A stretch of DNA of 64,000 nt from an uncultured Clostridia bacterium (GTDB taxonomy: Bacteria > Bacillota > Clostridia > Christensenellales > UBA1242): NCBI GenBank assembly GCA_947624415.1, contig CANQKH010000003.1, forward strand, positions 59,494-123,493, read 5' to 3'. This document shows, piece by piece, positions 36,682-44,997 of the stretch; the stretch's first letter is position 1, and the number at the start of each line of letters is the position of its first letter. Below the pieces are notes generated by a model, which saw only the letters and a program-made list of their open reading frames with translations, was not told the DNA's origin and ran no database searches. The position numbers and the translations under genes are program-made.

Positions 36682-37420
36682 GCGTATTCAAAAGGTATTT
36701 GAAGAAAGGGGACAACTAAACCGAGAAACCATTCCTTATGGCAAAAACTGGACTATGCCAGACAAAAATTATAAATATAATCAGCCTTGGTATGAAAGGT
36801 GTGAGACATTTTTTTGGAGAAGCATTATGGCTTCTTTGGGACCTTGTTTGACACTATTTTTTGGGGCACGTGTAAAGGGAAAGGAAAATCTCAAACTCCT
36901 CAAAAAGCAGGGAGCTATATCAATATGTAATCATTTTCATTATGTTGATACTATTTTTGTTCGAAGAGCAATAGGTGATTTTAGATCATTCCACACAATG
37001 GGATACTGGAACAACAAAAAGGGAATTGGGGGACATATTATAAGACATGGTGGGATGTGGCCATTTAGCAAAAATGCCGAAGCCATGAAAAATTTAAATA
37101 AAGAGATGAGCCGTCAACTTGAAAAGGGAAAGATAATCAATTTTTATCCCGAGCAGTCAATGTGGTGGAATTATCAAAAGCCACGTCCTATGAAGGATGG
37201 TGCTTTTCATTATGCAATTAAGTTCAATGTGCCAATATTGCCTATTTTTTGTTCATTTAAAAAGTCAAAAAGGGGCGGAATAAGGAGATTGCGAATAAAT
37301 ATTTTGCCACCGATATTCCCCGATGAAAATCTTTCAAAGAAGGAAAAATTAGAAAAAATGAAGGGTGCTGCAGAAAATTCTTGGCAGGACTGTTATAATC
37401 AATATTACAATCAAAACTAG
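36647..37420 (+). CDS. PlsC-like acyltransferase
   Basis: About 257 residues from the ATG at 36647, five bases after GGAG; a GTG at 36641 and ATG at 36644 are in frame too. The acyltransferase motifs are ICNHFHYVDTIF (His-x4-Asp), MWPFSKNAEA, FYPEQSMWWNY (in place of FPEGTR) and VPILPIFCSF. Residues before about 50 form a basic extension. The start lies inside the glycosyltransferase gene, so the pair is coupled. The EQSMWW motif instead of EGTR separates it from the housekeeping plsC at 15214. Confidence 0.88.
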   Translation: MKKKRSKQEKIERIQKVFEERGQLNRETIPYGKNWTMPDKNYKYNQPWYERCETFFWRSIMASLGPCLTLFFGARVKGKENLKLLKKQGAISICNHFHYVDTIFVRRAIGDFRSFHTMGYWNNKKGIGGHIIRHGGMWPFSKNAEAMKNLNKEMSRQLEKGKIINFYPEQSMWWNYQKPRPMKDGAFHYAIKFNVPILPIFCSFKKSKRGGIRRLRINILPPIFPDENLSKKEKLEKMKGAAENSWQDCYNQYYNQN

Positions 37421-37441
37421 AAAGATAAAAAAGGGGTAAAA

Positions 37442-37798
37442 ATGGATTTACATGAAATAGATTTTGCCGATGCAAACTTTAAAAGACTAAATGTTGAATA
37501 TGATAAAGCGGAAATATTTATACAGTTAGATGACGAAAAAGAGAGAAATATAGTTATTAATTGTTATGGATTAATTGGTATAAACAATTTGTGTATTTGG
37601 GATGACACATATATTGATAGTTTAACTGTAACTCTTGCAGATAAAAAAGATGAATTTCTAAAAGATGTTTTTAAAAATCATGCTTTGTCAATTCCCGGAA
37701 GAGATTTGACTAAACCAATTTACGAAATGAAAATAACTTTTGTGAATAATATTATATGCCACATATATTTTCAAGCATTTGAAATAACTGATATTTAA
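37442..37798 (+). CDS. hypothetical protein
   Basis: 118 residues, acidic, probably one beta-rich domain (KAEIFIQLDDEKERNIVINCYGLIGI; ITFVNNIICHIYFQAFEI, each quoted below family length limits). AAAGGGG precedes the ATG. No family is recognised. Small acidic single-domain proteins like this are frequent among immunity-type accessory genes, but no toxin partner is seen. Confidence 0.62.
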   Translation: MDLHEIDFADANFKRLNVEYDKAEIFIQLDDEKERNIVINCYGLIGINNLCIWDDTYIDSLTVTLADKKDEFLKDVFKNHALSIPGRDLTKPIYEMKITFVNNIICHIYFQAFEITDI

Positions 37799-37836
37799 TA
37801 TGAATTTAGGAATTAAAATCTATTTAAGGAGAGCAA

Positions 37837-38406
37837 ATGAAAAGTATAGAAACAGAGAGATTAATTTTGCGAGAATGGACACTTGACGATGTAAAGGATC
37901 AAGTTGAGGGGTTAAGCAACTTTGAAACGGCAAAAAATCTCACAGTTCCATTCCCATATAGCGAGAAAAATTCAATTGAATATATTTCAAGACATTTAAA
38001 AAATAATGAAAATAGTTATGCTTTTGCAGTTGTATTAAAAGAAACTGGCAAAGTAATAGGCGGAACAAGTTTAGATTTGAATGATGGTAAATATGGTGGA
38101 GGAATATGGCTAAATGAAGATTATACTGGCAAGGGATATGGAACAGAGGTGTGGATTGCACGAGCCAAATTTGCCTTTGAAGTGTTAGGTGCAAACGAAA
38201 TTGAAAACGGATATTTTAAATTTAATGACCGTTCAAGACATATGCAAGAAAAAATTGGATGCGAGATTGTTGGGGAAAAGACAAATTTTTGTCCTGCTTT
38301 AAATAGTAATGTTGACGAGATAAGAGTTAAACTAACAAAAAGTTCTTTTTATAATGCTATGAAGAATACAAAATTAAGAAAGGTTTACGATAAGGTAATT
38401 TTATAA
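37837..38406 (+). CDS. GNAT acetyltransferase, RimJ/RimL type (copy 2)
   Basis: 189 residues, duplicate of the product of 34655. It opens SIETERLILREWTLDDVKDQ, has motif A GGIWLNEDYTGKGYGTEVWI and motif B NGYFKFNDRSRHMQEKIGCE, and ends KLRKVYDKVIL. The two copies match along their whole length with scattered changes, meaning an old rather than very recent duplication. It has its own AAGGAGA site and is followed by another, different RimJ-type gene. Confidence 0.88.
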   Translation: MKSIETERLILREWTLDDVKDQVEGLSNFETAKNLTVPFPYSEKNSIEYISRHLKNNENSYAFAVVLKETGKVIGGTSLDLNDGKYGGGIWLNEDYTGKGYGTEVWIARAKFAFEVLGANEIENGYFKFNDRSRHMQEKIGCEIVGEKTNFCPALNSNVDEIRVKLTKSSFYNAMKNTKLRKVYDKVIL

Positions 38407-38425
38407 ATTTGAAGGGAGTAAAGAA

Positions 38426-38977
38426 GTGGAACATACAGGAACAATAACAATTGAAACTAACAGATTAATTTTAAGAAAATTTAAACTGACAGATGCAAAA
38501 CAAATGTATAATAATTATACAAGCAGAGATAAAGTAACAGAATATCTAACTTGGTATCCTCATAAAAATGTAGATGACACTAAAATTTATCTACAAAATA
38601 TTGTATTGCCTGAATATAAGAATAAAAGCACATATAGATGGGCGATTGTTTTAAAAGAAACAAATCAAGTAATAGGATGCATTGATGTTGTAAATTCTAA
38701 TGAAAAGAAGTCAAGGGCAGAACTTGGCTGGGTGCTAAGTGATGATTATTGGGGGCAAGGCATTATGCCTGAAGCAGCAAAGGTGGTGATTGAACATCTT
38801 TTTAAAGTAGGCTATAAAAGAATTGAGGCCATCCACGATGTATACAATCCAAAAAGTGGAAGAGTTATGGAAAAAGTGGGGATGCAGCATGAAGGATTGT
38901 TAAGGAAATATAATCCTGACAAAACAGGAAAGTTGATTGATTGCCAAATGTATGCAATTATAAAAGATGAGGAATGA
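38426..38977 (+). CDS. GNAT acetyltransferase, RimJ type
   Basis: 183 residues, starting at a GTG after AAGGGAG. ITIETNRLILRKFKLTDAKQ is the RimJ-type opening; AELGWVLSDDYWGQGIMPEA is motif A, and RIEAIHDVYNPKSGRVMEKVGMQHEGLLR motif B (given in family order). Proteins with this pattern acetylate ribosomal proteins or small molecules. It is only distantly related to the copies at 34655 and 37837. Confidence 0.88.
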   Translation: MEHTGTITIETNRLILRKFKLTDAKQMYNNYTSRDKVTEYLTWYPHKNVDDTKIYLQNIVLPEYKNKSTYRWAIVLKETNQVIGCIDVVNSNEKKSRAELGWVLSDDYWGQGIMPEAAKVVIEHLFKVGYKRIEAIHDVYNPKSGRVMEKVGMQHEGLLRKYNPDKTGKLIDCQMYAIIKDEE

Positions 38978-38986
38978 AGGAGAGAA

Positions 38987-39578
38987 ATGAAATCGATAGT
39001 TATTATTCATGGAATAGGTGGAATTGAAAAAGAGCCATATTTTCCTCACCTAAAAGCGAAATGTGAAGAGGTTAAAAGTTTTCATGCCATCACTTGGAAG
39101 TTACAGAGAAAATATAACTTATGAAGATTGGAAAAGGTATTGCGACTTAAATATTTTGCCATATATTATTCCAGAGGATACCATTTTTGTTGGTCAATCT
39201 ATAGGCACTCAATTTTTAGTGAAGTATTTAGTAGAAAGCAATATTAATGTTAAAGCCTATATTTCATGTGCCGCACCTTATGACGTATTGAATTTGAAAT
39301 CAACAGCACCAGAAAGGGCCTTTTCTTTTAATCCCATTTCAAAATTATTTAAGCCGACAGAAAGAGAATTTAGACTTTTTGGAAATAAAAGTTTTCCTAA
39401 ATACTCGCTTTTTTGCGATGATGATATATTTTTTGATAAATCAAACTTGGAAGAATATTCTAGGGCTATAAAATCAACCCCAATTTTTATAAAAGGTAAG
39501 GGGCATTTTAACTTTGATGCGGGTGTGTTTGAATTAAATGAACTTGAAGATTTAATAACAAGTTTATTAAAAGATTAG
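38987..39578 (+). pseudogene. RBBP9/YdeN-like alpha/beta hydrolase with a single-base frameshift
   Basis: The frame from the ATG at 38987 (after AAGGAGAGAA) encodes MKSIVIIHGIGGIEKEPYFP and then leaves the family. The frame that follows (from about 39072) encodes LKVFMPSLGSYRENITYEDW, the nucleophile elbow VGQSIGTQFLVKYL, and GKGHFNF with the His, to the stop at 39576-39578. Removing one G at about 39070-39071 (in GAGGTT) joins both parts into a normal protein of about 196 residues. Either the gene is newly inactivated or there is an assembly error. It resembles the product of 18095. Confidence 0.82.
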
Positions 39579-39682
39579 AATTAATTCTTGACTTTTTTAT
39601 AAGAATAATGTAAAAAATTTATAAATCGAGAGTGTGTTTGAATTTAAATTAAACAGTTAATTTAAATTGAAGGGAGAATTGT

Positions 39683-40237
39683 ATGGATAAATTAAAGTTA
39701 GTTTTGCCAACAGTTAAATATTTAGGCCAAGTTGAAGAATATAAATCCAATTTCTTATTAAATAATTCCTCGTTTGACGGGACGAGTTCATTAAAAAGCG
39801 ATAAAGTAAAAGTGTGGCTTAATAAGTGCAATGACCATAGAAAAGGCATAAATTTGCCAGAAGGTTATGTGCCGGCAACTCAATATATTTGCGTAAGAGA
39901 AAAAGATGATAAACTTGTTGGCATGTTGCAAATACGTCATACTCTCAATGAATTTTTGTTAAATTATGGAGGACATATTGGGGATAGCATTGCAATTGAG
40001 GAACGTGGAAAGGGATATGGAAAGGAGATTTTAAGATTAGGGCTAGAAGAGTGTAAAAAGTTGGGAATAGACATGGTTCTTGTTACTTGTAAAGATAGCA
40101 ATACAGCTTCACGAAAATGCATTATAGCCAATGGTGGTAAACTTGAAGATAAAAGACAAATAAAGGATACACAAAACAAGGATAATGGTGTAATTATAGA
40201 AAGATATTGGATAAATTTAAAGGAGAGAAAAAAATAA
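39683..40237 (+). CDS. GNAT acetyltransferase
   Basis: 184 residues with AAGGGAG before the ATG. The fold is visible in YICVREKDDKLVGMLQIRHT, GGHIGDSIAIEERGKGYGKEIL (motif A with the G-K-G-Y-G acetyl-CoA loop) and DMVLVTCKDSNTASRKCIIANGGKLEDKR (motif B, in family order). This subfamily of single-domain acetyltransferases is common in Firmicutes; substrate unknown. Its stop codon overlaps the ATG of the peptidase gene by one base (TAATG), so the two are co-translated. Confidence 0.88.
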   Translation: MDKLKLVLPTVKYLGQVEEYKSNFLLNNSSFDGTSSLKSDKVKVWLNKCNDHRKGINLPEGYVPATQYICVREKDDKLVGMLQIRHTLNEFLLNYGGHIGDSIAIEERGKGYGKEILRLGLEECKKLGIDMVLVTCKDSNTASRKCIIANGGKLEDKRQIKDTQNKDNGVIIERYWINLKERKK

Positions 40238-40998
40238 TGAGTGTAATTTTTTTAACAAGCGATATTGGAGCAAGCAAAAAAATAAATGGAGAGAGAATAG
40301 TAACAAAATTAAATAATGTAAATCATTTTATAGAGAACTTAGAAAAATATATAAAATCAACAAGAAATTTCGTATATGTTGCTAGTGATTCTAATTCTTA
40401 TAATTCAAATGATAGTTATGCAAACATAACTTTTAATTCTTTTAAAATGTCTGGCTTGGAATTTAAAAATCTTGTTATTTTAGACAATAGAACTATTGAA
40501 AAAGCCGACGGAATATTGCAAAGTGCAGATTTGATATATTTGGCAGGTGGAGACACACGTAAACAAATGAAATTCTTTAAAGATATTAAATTAAGAAAAA
40601 AATTGATTAATCTTAACAAATTAATAATTGGTCAAAGTGCGGGAGCATTGAATCTTTCAGATGAAGTATATTGTTCACCAGACAATATAGGTGAACTTAA
40701 TGAGGAGCGATATTTTGAAGGATTAGGGTTGACACAAATCAATATAGAGCCTCACTATAAGACTCCTACTGCTATGGCATGGAAGGATTTACAAAATATT
40801 CTTTTAGAAGACAGCAAAAGGAGGCCTTTTATTGCATTAACAGATGGCAGTTATATAGTTGACAATGATGAGAATTATGAAATTTATGGGGAAGCATATA
40901 AATTTGAGGATGGAAAATGCCATCAAGTTTGTCAAAATGGGCAATCTTTAAAACTTAAAAAGATTTTATCTGTTGAAAGAATGGTTATTAAAGGTTAG
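40237..40998 (+). CDS. peptidase S51 family protein (dipeptidase E-like)
   Basis: 253 residues from the ATG at 40237 after AAAGGAGAG; the longer in-frame start at 40207 lies inside the GNAT gene. The S51 fold is shown by ADLIYLAGGDTRKQMKFF and IIGQSAGALNLSDEV, where the Ser of GQSAGA is the nucleophile, followed by GLGLTQINIEPHYKT with the His. Relatives cleave Asp-dipeptides or cyanophycin products. The gene ends 9 bases before the YjbR gene. Confidence 0.85.
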   Translation: MSVIFLTSDIGASKKINGERIVTKLNNVNHFIENLEKYIKSTRNFVYVASDSNSYNSNDSYANITFNSFKMSGLEFKNLVILDNRTIEKADGILQSADLIYLAGGDTRKQMKFFKDIKLRKKLINLNKLIIGQSAGALNLSDEVYCSPDNIGELNEERYFEGLGLTQINIEPHYKTPTAMAWKDLQNILLEDSKRRPFIALTDGSYIVDNDENYEIYGEAYKFEDGKCHQVCQNGQSLKLKKILSVERMVIKG

Positions 40999-41007
40999 AG
41001 GGAGAAA

Positions 41008-41673
41008 TTGAATAAAATTTTTAGTAATAGAAAGGTGAATTTGAACAGACTTGTTGCCTATGGCTTTAAATACTACAATAAAGAATACAATTATACAAAA
41101 GATTTAATGGATGGCGAACTTGAAATAAATATAAAAATAAATACAGAAGGGGAAATTAGTTATAATATTATCGATAAAAAATTTCAAGAAGAATATGTTT
41201 TGCCACTCATGAAAGATGCGACAGGTGAATTTGTCGGCAATGTGCGAAGAGAGATTGAAAATATTTTACATGATATAGATGAAAAATGTTTTGAAGATGA
41301 CATATACAAGTGTCGACAAACAAAGATGATTATTGATTACATAACACAAAATTATGATGATAAAATAGAGTTTCTTTGGGAGAAATTCCCAGATGTCGCA
41401 ATTGCAAGAAGAAAAGACAATTCAAAGTGGTATGCTGTATTTTTTGTTTTGCCCAAAAGCAAACTTAAAATTGACAGCCAAGATAGGGTTGAAGTTATAG
41501 ATATAAGAATTTCGCCTGAAAATTTATCTAAACTTATAGATAACAAAAGGTTTTTTGAGGCTTATCATATGAATAAAAAACATTGGATTTCCATTTGTCT
41601 TGATGAAAAAGTTTCCACCGATTTTATTTTGCAACTCTTGCAGGAAAGTTATAATTTGGCAAAAATAAAGTAA
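41008..41673 (+). CDS. MmcQ/YjbR family protein
   Basis: 221 residues, starting at a TTG after GAGGGAGAAA. The C-terminal half is the YjbR (CyaY-like) domain: DDKIEFLWEKFPDVAIARRK, KWYAVFFVLPKSKL, VEVIDIRISPENLSKLI, RFFEAYHMNKKHWISICLD. An N-terminal region of about 100 residues has the extra YjbR-associated fold. The family is often called DNA-binding from its structure; the role in the cell is not known. Confidence 0.85.
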   Translation: MNKIFSNRKVNLNRLVAYGFKYYNKEYNYTKDLMDGELEINIKINTEGEISYNIIDKKFQEEYVLPLMKDATGEFVGNVRREIENILHDIDEKCFEDDIYKCRQTKMIIDYITQNYDDKIEFLWEKFPDVAIARRKDNSKWYAVFFVLPKSKLKIDSQDRVEVIDIRISPENLSKLIDNKRFFEAYHMNKKHWISICLDEKVSTDFILQLLQESYNLAKIK

Positions 41674-41729
41674 AAAAGTGCCAAAAAACACAAATTTTAG
41701 TGAAATTATATTAAATTGTAAAAAATTTG

Positions 41730-41757
41730 TTGACATTTTAAATGTAATGATTATAAT
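41730..41757 (+). promoter_or_regulatory. promoter of the riboswitch-metK unit
   Basis: Perfect TTGACA (41730-41735), 16-base spacer, perfect TATAAT (41752-41757). Confidence 0.85.
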
Positions 41758-41764
41758 TTTTTAT

Positions 41765-41889
41765 ATCCATAAAGAGTGTGCGAGGGACAGCCCCTATGAC
41801 CACACAGCAACCTGCAAGTGCAAGGTGCTAATGGCTGACCGATGGGCAAAATACAAAAAATCATCCCATCTGTCTATGGTGGGTTTTTT
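41765..41889 (+). promoter_or_regulatory. SAM-I (S-box) riboswitch with intrinsic terminator
   Basis: The conserved S-box core is present: AGAGTGTGCGAGGGACAGCC, CTATGACCACACAGCAACC and AAGGTGCTAATGGCTGACC (41773-41840). P1 pairs TCCAT (41766-41770) with ATGGG (41842-41846). A terminator follows: CCCATC (41865-41870), GGTGGG (41878-41883) and six T (41884-41889). The P1 3' strand GATGGG (41841-41846) is an exact complement of the terminator arm CCCATC, so it can form the antiterminator when SAM is scarce. This is an OFF switch by transcription termination ahead of metK. Confidence 0.93.
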
Positions 41890-41927
41890 ATTGCACTTTT
41901 ATGGAAAAAATAATTAGGAGAAAAAAT

Positions 41928-43016
41928 ATGAGAAAGATAATTACCAGTGAAAGTGTAAATATTGGCCATCCAGACAAGACCTGCGATTTTATTGCTGATA
42001 CATTTTTAGATGAAGCATTAAAGCAGGATAAAGATAGTCAAATGGCAGTTGAATGTGCAATAAAAAACGACAAACTTTTTATTTATGGCGAGGCGACGAC
42101 TAAAGCAAAAATAGATTATGAAAAAATAGCCAGAAGAGTTTTAAAAGAAATTGGTTACAAAAATGAATTTAAAATAATCAAGGAAATAAGTGAGCAAAGC
42201 CCAGACATTAATCAAGCAGTTATAAAAGAGGAACTTTGCGCCAACGACCAAGGTATGGTGTATGGGTATGCAACAAATGAAACAAGGGAATATATGCCCA
42301 TGCCTATTATGGTTGCTCACAAGTTAATGAAAAGATATGATGAATTTAGAAGAAGGGGTAACAAATTTTTTGCAGATGCAAAGTGTCAAGTTTCAATTAT
42401 ATATGAGGATGAAAAGCCAAAAGAGTTTTCAACAATTTTAATAAGTGTTTCTCATGCGAAAAATGTCGAAAATGACATATTAAGGGAATTAATAACAAAA
42501 AATGTTATTATGCCAGTATTAGAAGAGTATAATGTGCTTATTTCCTCAAACACAGAATTTATAATCAATCCAAGTGGAAGATTCACAATTTGGGGAAGTT
42601 TTGGTGATAGTGGATGTGTTGGAAGAAAAATTGTTGTTGACACATATGGTGGTGTTGGAAGAGTGGGTGGAGGATGCTTTTCAAGTAAGAATGCAACAAA
42701 AGTTGACAGATCGGGTGCATATTATGCGAGATATGTTGCAAAAAATATTGTTGCACATGGGTATGCAGAAAGGTGTGAGATACAAATAGGGTATGCTATT
42801 GGTTATTTCCAACCAATTTCACTATCAATTGAATGTTTTGGAACGAACAATGTTTCATTAAGTGAAATAGAAAATTACGTAAATAAAAATTTTAATTTTA
42901 GACTTAGTAATATTATTAAAGAATTAAATCTTTTAAAACCAATTTATCAGCAAACGGCTTGCTACGGACATTTTGGATGGGAGAAATTTCCATGGGAAAA
43001 GATAAAAAATAATTAA
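41928..43016 (+). CDS. metK: S-adenosylmethionine synthetase, divergent
   Basis: 362 residues, about 20-30 fewer than usual. The start is the ATG at 41928 after AGGAG; the in-frame ATG at 41901 lies beyond the terminator without a ribosome site. Family landmarks are TSESVNIGHPDKTCDFIAD, ANDQGMVYGYATNET, GDSGCVGRKIVVDTYGG and GGCFSSKNATKVDRSGAY. The catalytic Lys and Asp residues of the last block are kept, but several usually fixed positions differ (GAGDQG is CANDQG; GAFSGKDP is GCFSSKNA). It joins methionine and ATP to make SAM. The SAM riboswitch directly upstream supports the call. Confidence 0.93.
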   Translation: MRKIITSESVNIGHPDKTCDFIADTFLDEALKQDKDSQMAVECAIKNDKLFIYGEATTKAKIDYEKIARRVLKEIGYKNEFKIIKEISEQSPDINQAVIKEELCANDQGMVYGYATNETREYMPMPIMVAHKLMKRYDEFRRRGNKFFADAKCQVSIIYEDEKPKEFSTILISVSHAKNVENDILRELITKNVIMPVLEEYNVLISSNTEFIINPSGRFTIWGSFGDSGCVGRKIVVDTYGGVGRVGGGCFSSKNATKVDRSGAYYARYVAKNIVAHGYAERCEIQIGYAIGYFQPISLSIECFGTNNVSLSEIENYVNKNFNFRLSNIIKELNLLKPIYQQTACYGHFGWEKFPWEKIKNN

Positions 43017-43091
43017 TTTATAAAAAAATATTAAAAAAAATCAAAATCGCTTGAGTTTATAGTTTACTATAATGATATGCTTTCTATTGAG

Positions 43092-43110
43092 AAAGGCAAA
43101 GTATGCCTTT
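43092..43110 (+). other. hairpin just upstream of a ribosome binding site
   Basis: AAAGGCA (43092-43098) and TGCCTTT (43104-43110) with a 5-base loop, three bases before AGAGGAGG of the 43128 gene. It may stabilise the mRNA or influence initiation; the following T run is too short for a terminator. Confidence 0.5.
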
Positions 43111-43127
43111 TAAGAGGAGGAAGTATA

Positions 43128-43940
43128 ATGAATGAAGTTGATTATTTAATGGGCAAATGGGTTTACAACGGTAGTTGCAAAAACATTTCTGGATTTTTTG
43201 AGAATATTTTTGGCGATTATAAAGATAAATCTATGCCAGAGATGTTTTTTATGACAAGGGACTTTGTTGGAACTGATTTAAATGGAGAAAGTGGGGATTT
43301 TTCGCAATATATAGGATATACAAAGAGAATTATAACACTAAATACAAAAGGTAAAGAACAAAAAAGTTATTGGTGGTTGCGAGGCGAAGACGACTACATA
43401 ATACTAATTGAAAGAGAGGGAATGATGAACAATGCCATTCATATTTATCATAAAGAAAACGGCAATCTTTATACAATGGAAGATATAGAGAAACTTTTAA
43501 ATGAGAAAAACAAAGTAGTTGACAAAACTGATTTTAATTGTAAAATGCTTGGGAATTGGGTCATATTTGATAAAATAAAGGAAAATGAAATAAATGATTA
43601 TGATGGTAACGTTCATAATGAAGATAAATATCCTGAGTTGTCGCCACTATTTGATTGTTTTGAAGTTATAAGTCAAGACGAAGTTCATGTAATGACAAAA
43701 GAGATTGGTGATTTTGAAATTTTAGGTAAAAAATTCACTTATGATAAAGCAATAATGAAGTTGCAAATGACCGGTGAAGATAATTTCTATTTTCGTAATA
43801 GGAAAAGAGAGAAAGGCATAAAAAATGAGGGTTTATATAGGAAAATTGGTGATGATGAGTTTATATTTGTTGATGTAGATAAAAAAGTTGATTTAAATAA
43901 AGATATTTATGTATATAAAAAATTGACAAAACCCTTATAA
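43128..43940 (+). CDS. hypothetical protein with duplicated lipocalin-like domain
   Basis: 270 residues from the ATG at 43128, behind a strong AGAGGAGG; the longer frame from 43077 starts without a ribosome site. Two halves both open with a glycine-tryptophan motif, YLMGKWVYNG near residue 6 and KMLGNWVIFD near 139, and both are beta-rich with charged turns and end in YxK-type strands. This is the pattern of two lipocalin-like or calycin-like barrels, an inference from spacing. No signal peptide is seen, so it should be cytoplasmic. Function unknown. Confidence 0.65.
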   Translation: MNEVDYLMGKWVYNGSCKNISGFFENIFGDYKDKSMPEMFFMTRDFVGTDLNGESGDFSQYIGYTKRIITLNTKGKEQKSYWWLRGEDDYIILIEREGMMNNAIHIYHKENGNLYTMEDIEKLLNEKNKVVDKTDFNCKMLGNWVIFDKIKENEINDYDGNVHNEDKYPELSPLFDCFEVISQDEVHVMTKEIGDFEILGKKFTYDKAIMKLQMTGEDNFYFRNRKREKGIKNEGLYRKIGDDEFIFVDVDKKVDLNKDIYVYKKLTKPL

Positions 43941-43968
43941 AAGTTTAAACTAATATAAGGGGGTAGAA

Positions 43969-44832
43969 ATGAAAAACACTTTTTGGTCTTCGCAAGTTCA
44001 ATCAACAGAACTTTTATATTATTCGAGAAAAGAGAAATTCAATAAAGATAATAGGAATGATTGGTTTAAATATTTTAAAATAAAGAATGGAATGAAAATT
44101 CTTGAAGTTGGTTGTGGTGGTGGGCTTTTCACCAACATGATCAAACTTTATTTCCCAGATTGTGAAGTTTATGGCATTGATATTGACGACAATCATATTG
44201 AGTTTGCAAAGAAAAGATGTGCTGAATTAAAACTTGATGTAAAATACAGTGTGGCAGATATAAATAATCTTCCTTTTGAAAATGATATGTTTGATTTGGT
44301 TTTTTCTCATACAGTTGTCGAACATATACCTTTTGATATTTTTATTAAGGAACAAAAGAGGGTTTTAAAGGAAGGTGGAAGACTTTTAATCATGCGTGTA
44401 GATATGATAAAGAAAAACGATAAACCATTTATGTTTTTAGAGGATGAAATTGGTGAATTGTTTAGCAAATTAGAGTATAAAGAACGCGAGCCTGTTGCAA
44501 AATATCTTGAAGACCCAGACAAAACCATGCAAAGACTGAGTGAGTATAATTTTAAAAATATAGATTTAAAATTTGAAAGAATTGTTTATTATTCTCCGGA
44601 CACACAACCCAATAGAAAGAAAGCTATTGCCCAAATAGAAAGGAATTATTTGACAAAATTAACAAATGCATTATTTTGTTTGGAACGTGCAAACAATGGT
44701 GATATTGTAAAAGAGCAAATGTTGGATTTATTGGAAAAACAATATAAAGAAAGGTTGCGTTTATATGATAATAAAAGCAAAATATTTGATTTTCAATCTT
44801 CAATCATGATTTTTATAAGTGCAAAAAAATAA
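43969..44832 (+). CDS. class I SAM-dependent methyltransferase
   Basis: 287 residues. The SAM-binding core is KILEVGCGGGLFTNMIK (motif I, near residues 43-59), VYGIDIDDNHIEFAKKRC (motif II), VADINNLPFENDMFDLVFSH (motif III) and RVLKEGGRLLIMRVDM. A C-terminal portion of about 100 residues is helical. The substrate is unknown; the family acts on lipids, quinones and small molecules. It lies directly before the Asn attenuator unit, which has its own promoter, so the two are separate transcription units. Confidence 0.88.
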   Translation: MKNTFWSSQVQSTELLYYSRKEKFNKDNRNDWFKYFKIKNGMKILEVGCGGGLFTNMIKLYFPDCEVYGIDIDDNHIEFAKKRCAELKLDVKYSVADINNLPFENDMFDLVFSHTVVEHIPFDIFIKEQKRVLKEGGRLLIMRVDMIKKNDKPFMFLEDEIGELFSKLEYKEREPVAKYLEDPDKTMQRLSEYNFKNIDLKFERIVYYSPDTQPNRKKAIAQIERNYLTKLTNALFCLERANNGDIVKEQMLDLLEKQYKERLRLYDNKSKIFDFQSSIMIFISAKK

Positions 44833-44840
44833 AAAAAGTG

Positions 44841-44869
44841 TTGACAAAGCAAAAATATGGTGTTACAAT
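44841..44869 (+). promoter_or_regulatory. promoter of the leader-aspS-gatCAB operon
   Basis: Perfect TTGACA (44841-44846), 17-base spacer, TACAAT (44864-44869), with TGT before the -10 (extended). The expected start of transcription is about 44876, so the leader is about 275 nucleotides. Confidence 0.88.
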
Positions 44870-44888
44870 AAAAACACAAGGAGCAAAA

Positions 44889-44963
44889 ATGAAAGCATTA
44901 AGAGTTAATAACAATAATAATAACGCAAGCACATTTGATAATGGGTTTCTTTTATTATTGTAA
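44889..44963 (+). CDS. asparagine-rich leader peptide 1 (attenuator peptide)
   Basis: 24 residues. AAGGAG (44878-44883) lies five bases before the ATG. The peptide opens MKALRV and continues with six consecutive Asn codons (codons 7-12, 44907-44924), then ASTFD, a seventh Asn (codon 18), GF and LLLL. The stop TAA at 44961-44963 falls on the 5' strand of the antiterminator. The sequence is too short and skewed for an ordinary protein; the position between a strong promoter and a terminator is that of amino-acid-operon leader peptides such as trpL or hisL. Stalling at Asn codons would signal a shortage of Asn-tRNA. Confidence 0.88.
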   Translation: MKALRVNNNNNNASTFDNGFLLLL

Positions 44964-44997
44964 TTAACTAAAAATTAATTTGGACAGTTAAAACAAT
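44957..44997 (+). promoter_or_regulatory. antiterminator hairpin of the Asn attenuator
   Basis: TTAACT (44964-44969) pairs with AGTTAA (44986-44991), and ATTGT (44957-44961) with ACAAT (44993-44997), around a small internal loop. The 3' strand takes up most of the terminator's first arm (44991-45003), so the two structures exclude each other. The 5' strand overlaps the last codons and stop of leader peptide 1. Confidence 0.75.

Noticed and set aside
41678..41917. 79-codon plus-strand frame before metK
   Set aside because: It covers the promoter, SAM-I riboswitch and terminator; the RNA structure explains the sequence.
43051..43073. TTGAGT/TATAAT as a promoter for the 43128 gene
   Set aside because: Spacing of 11 bases is too short and no TGn extension is present, so I did not list it.
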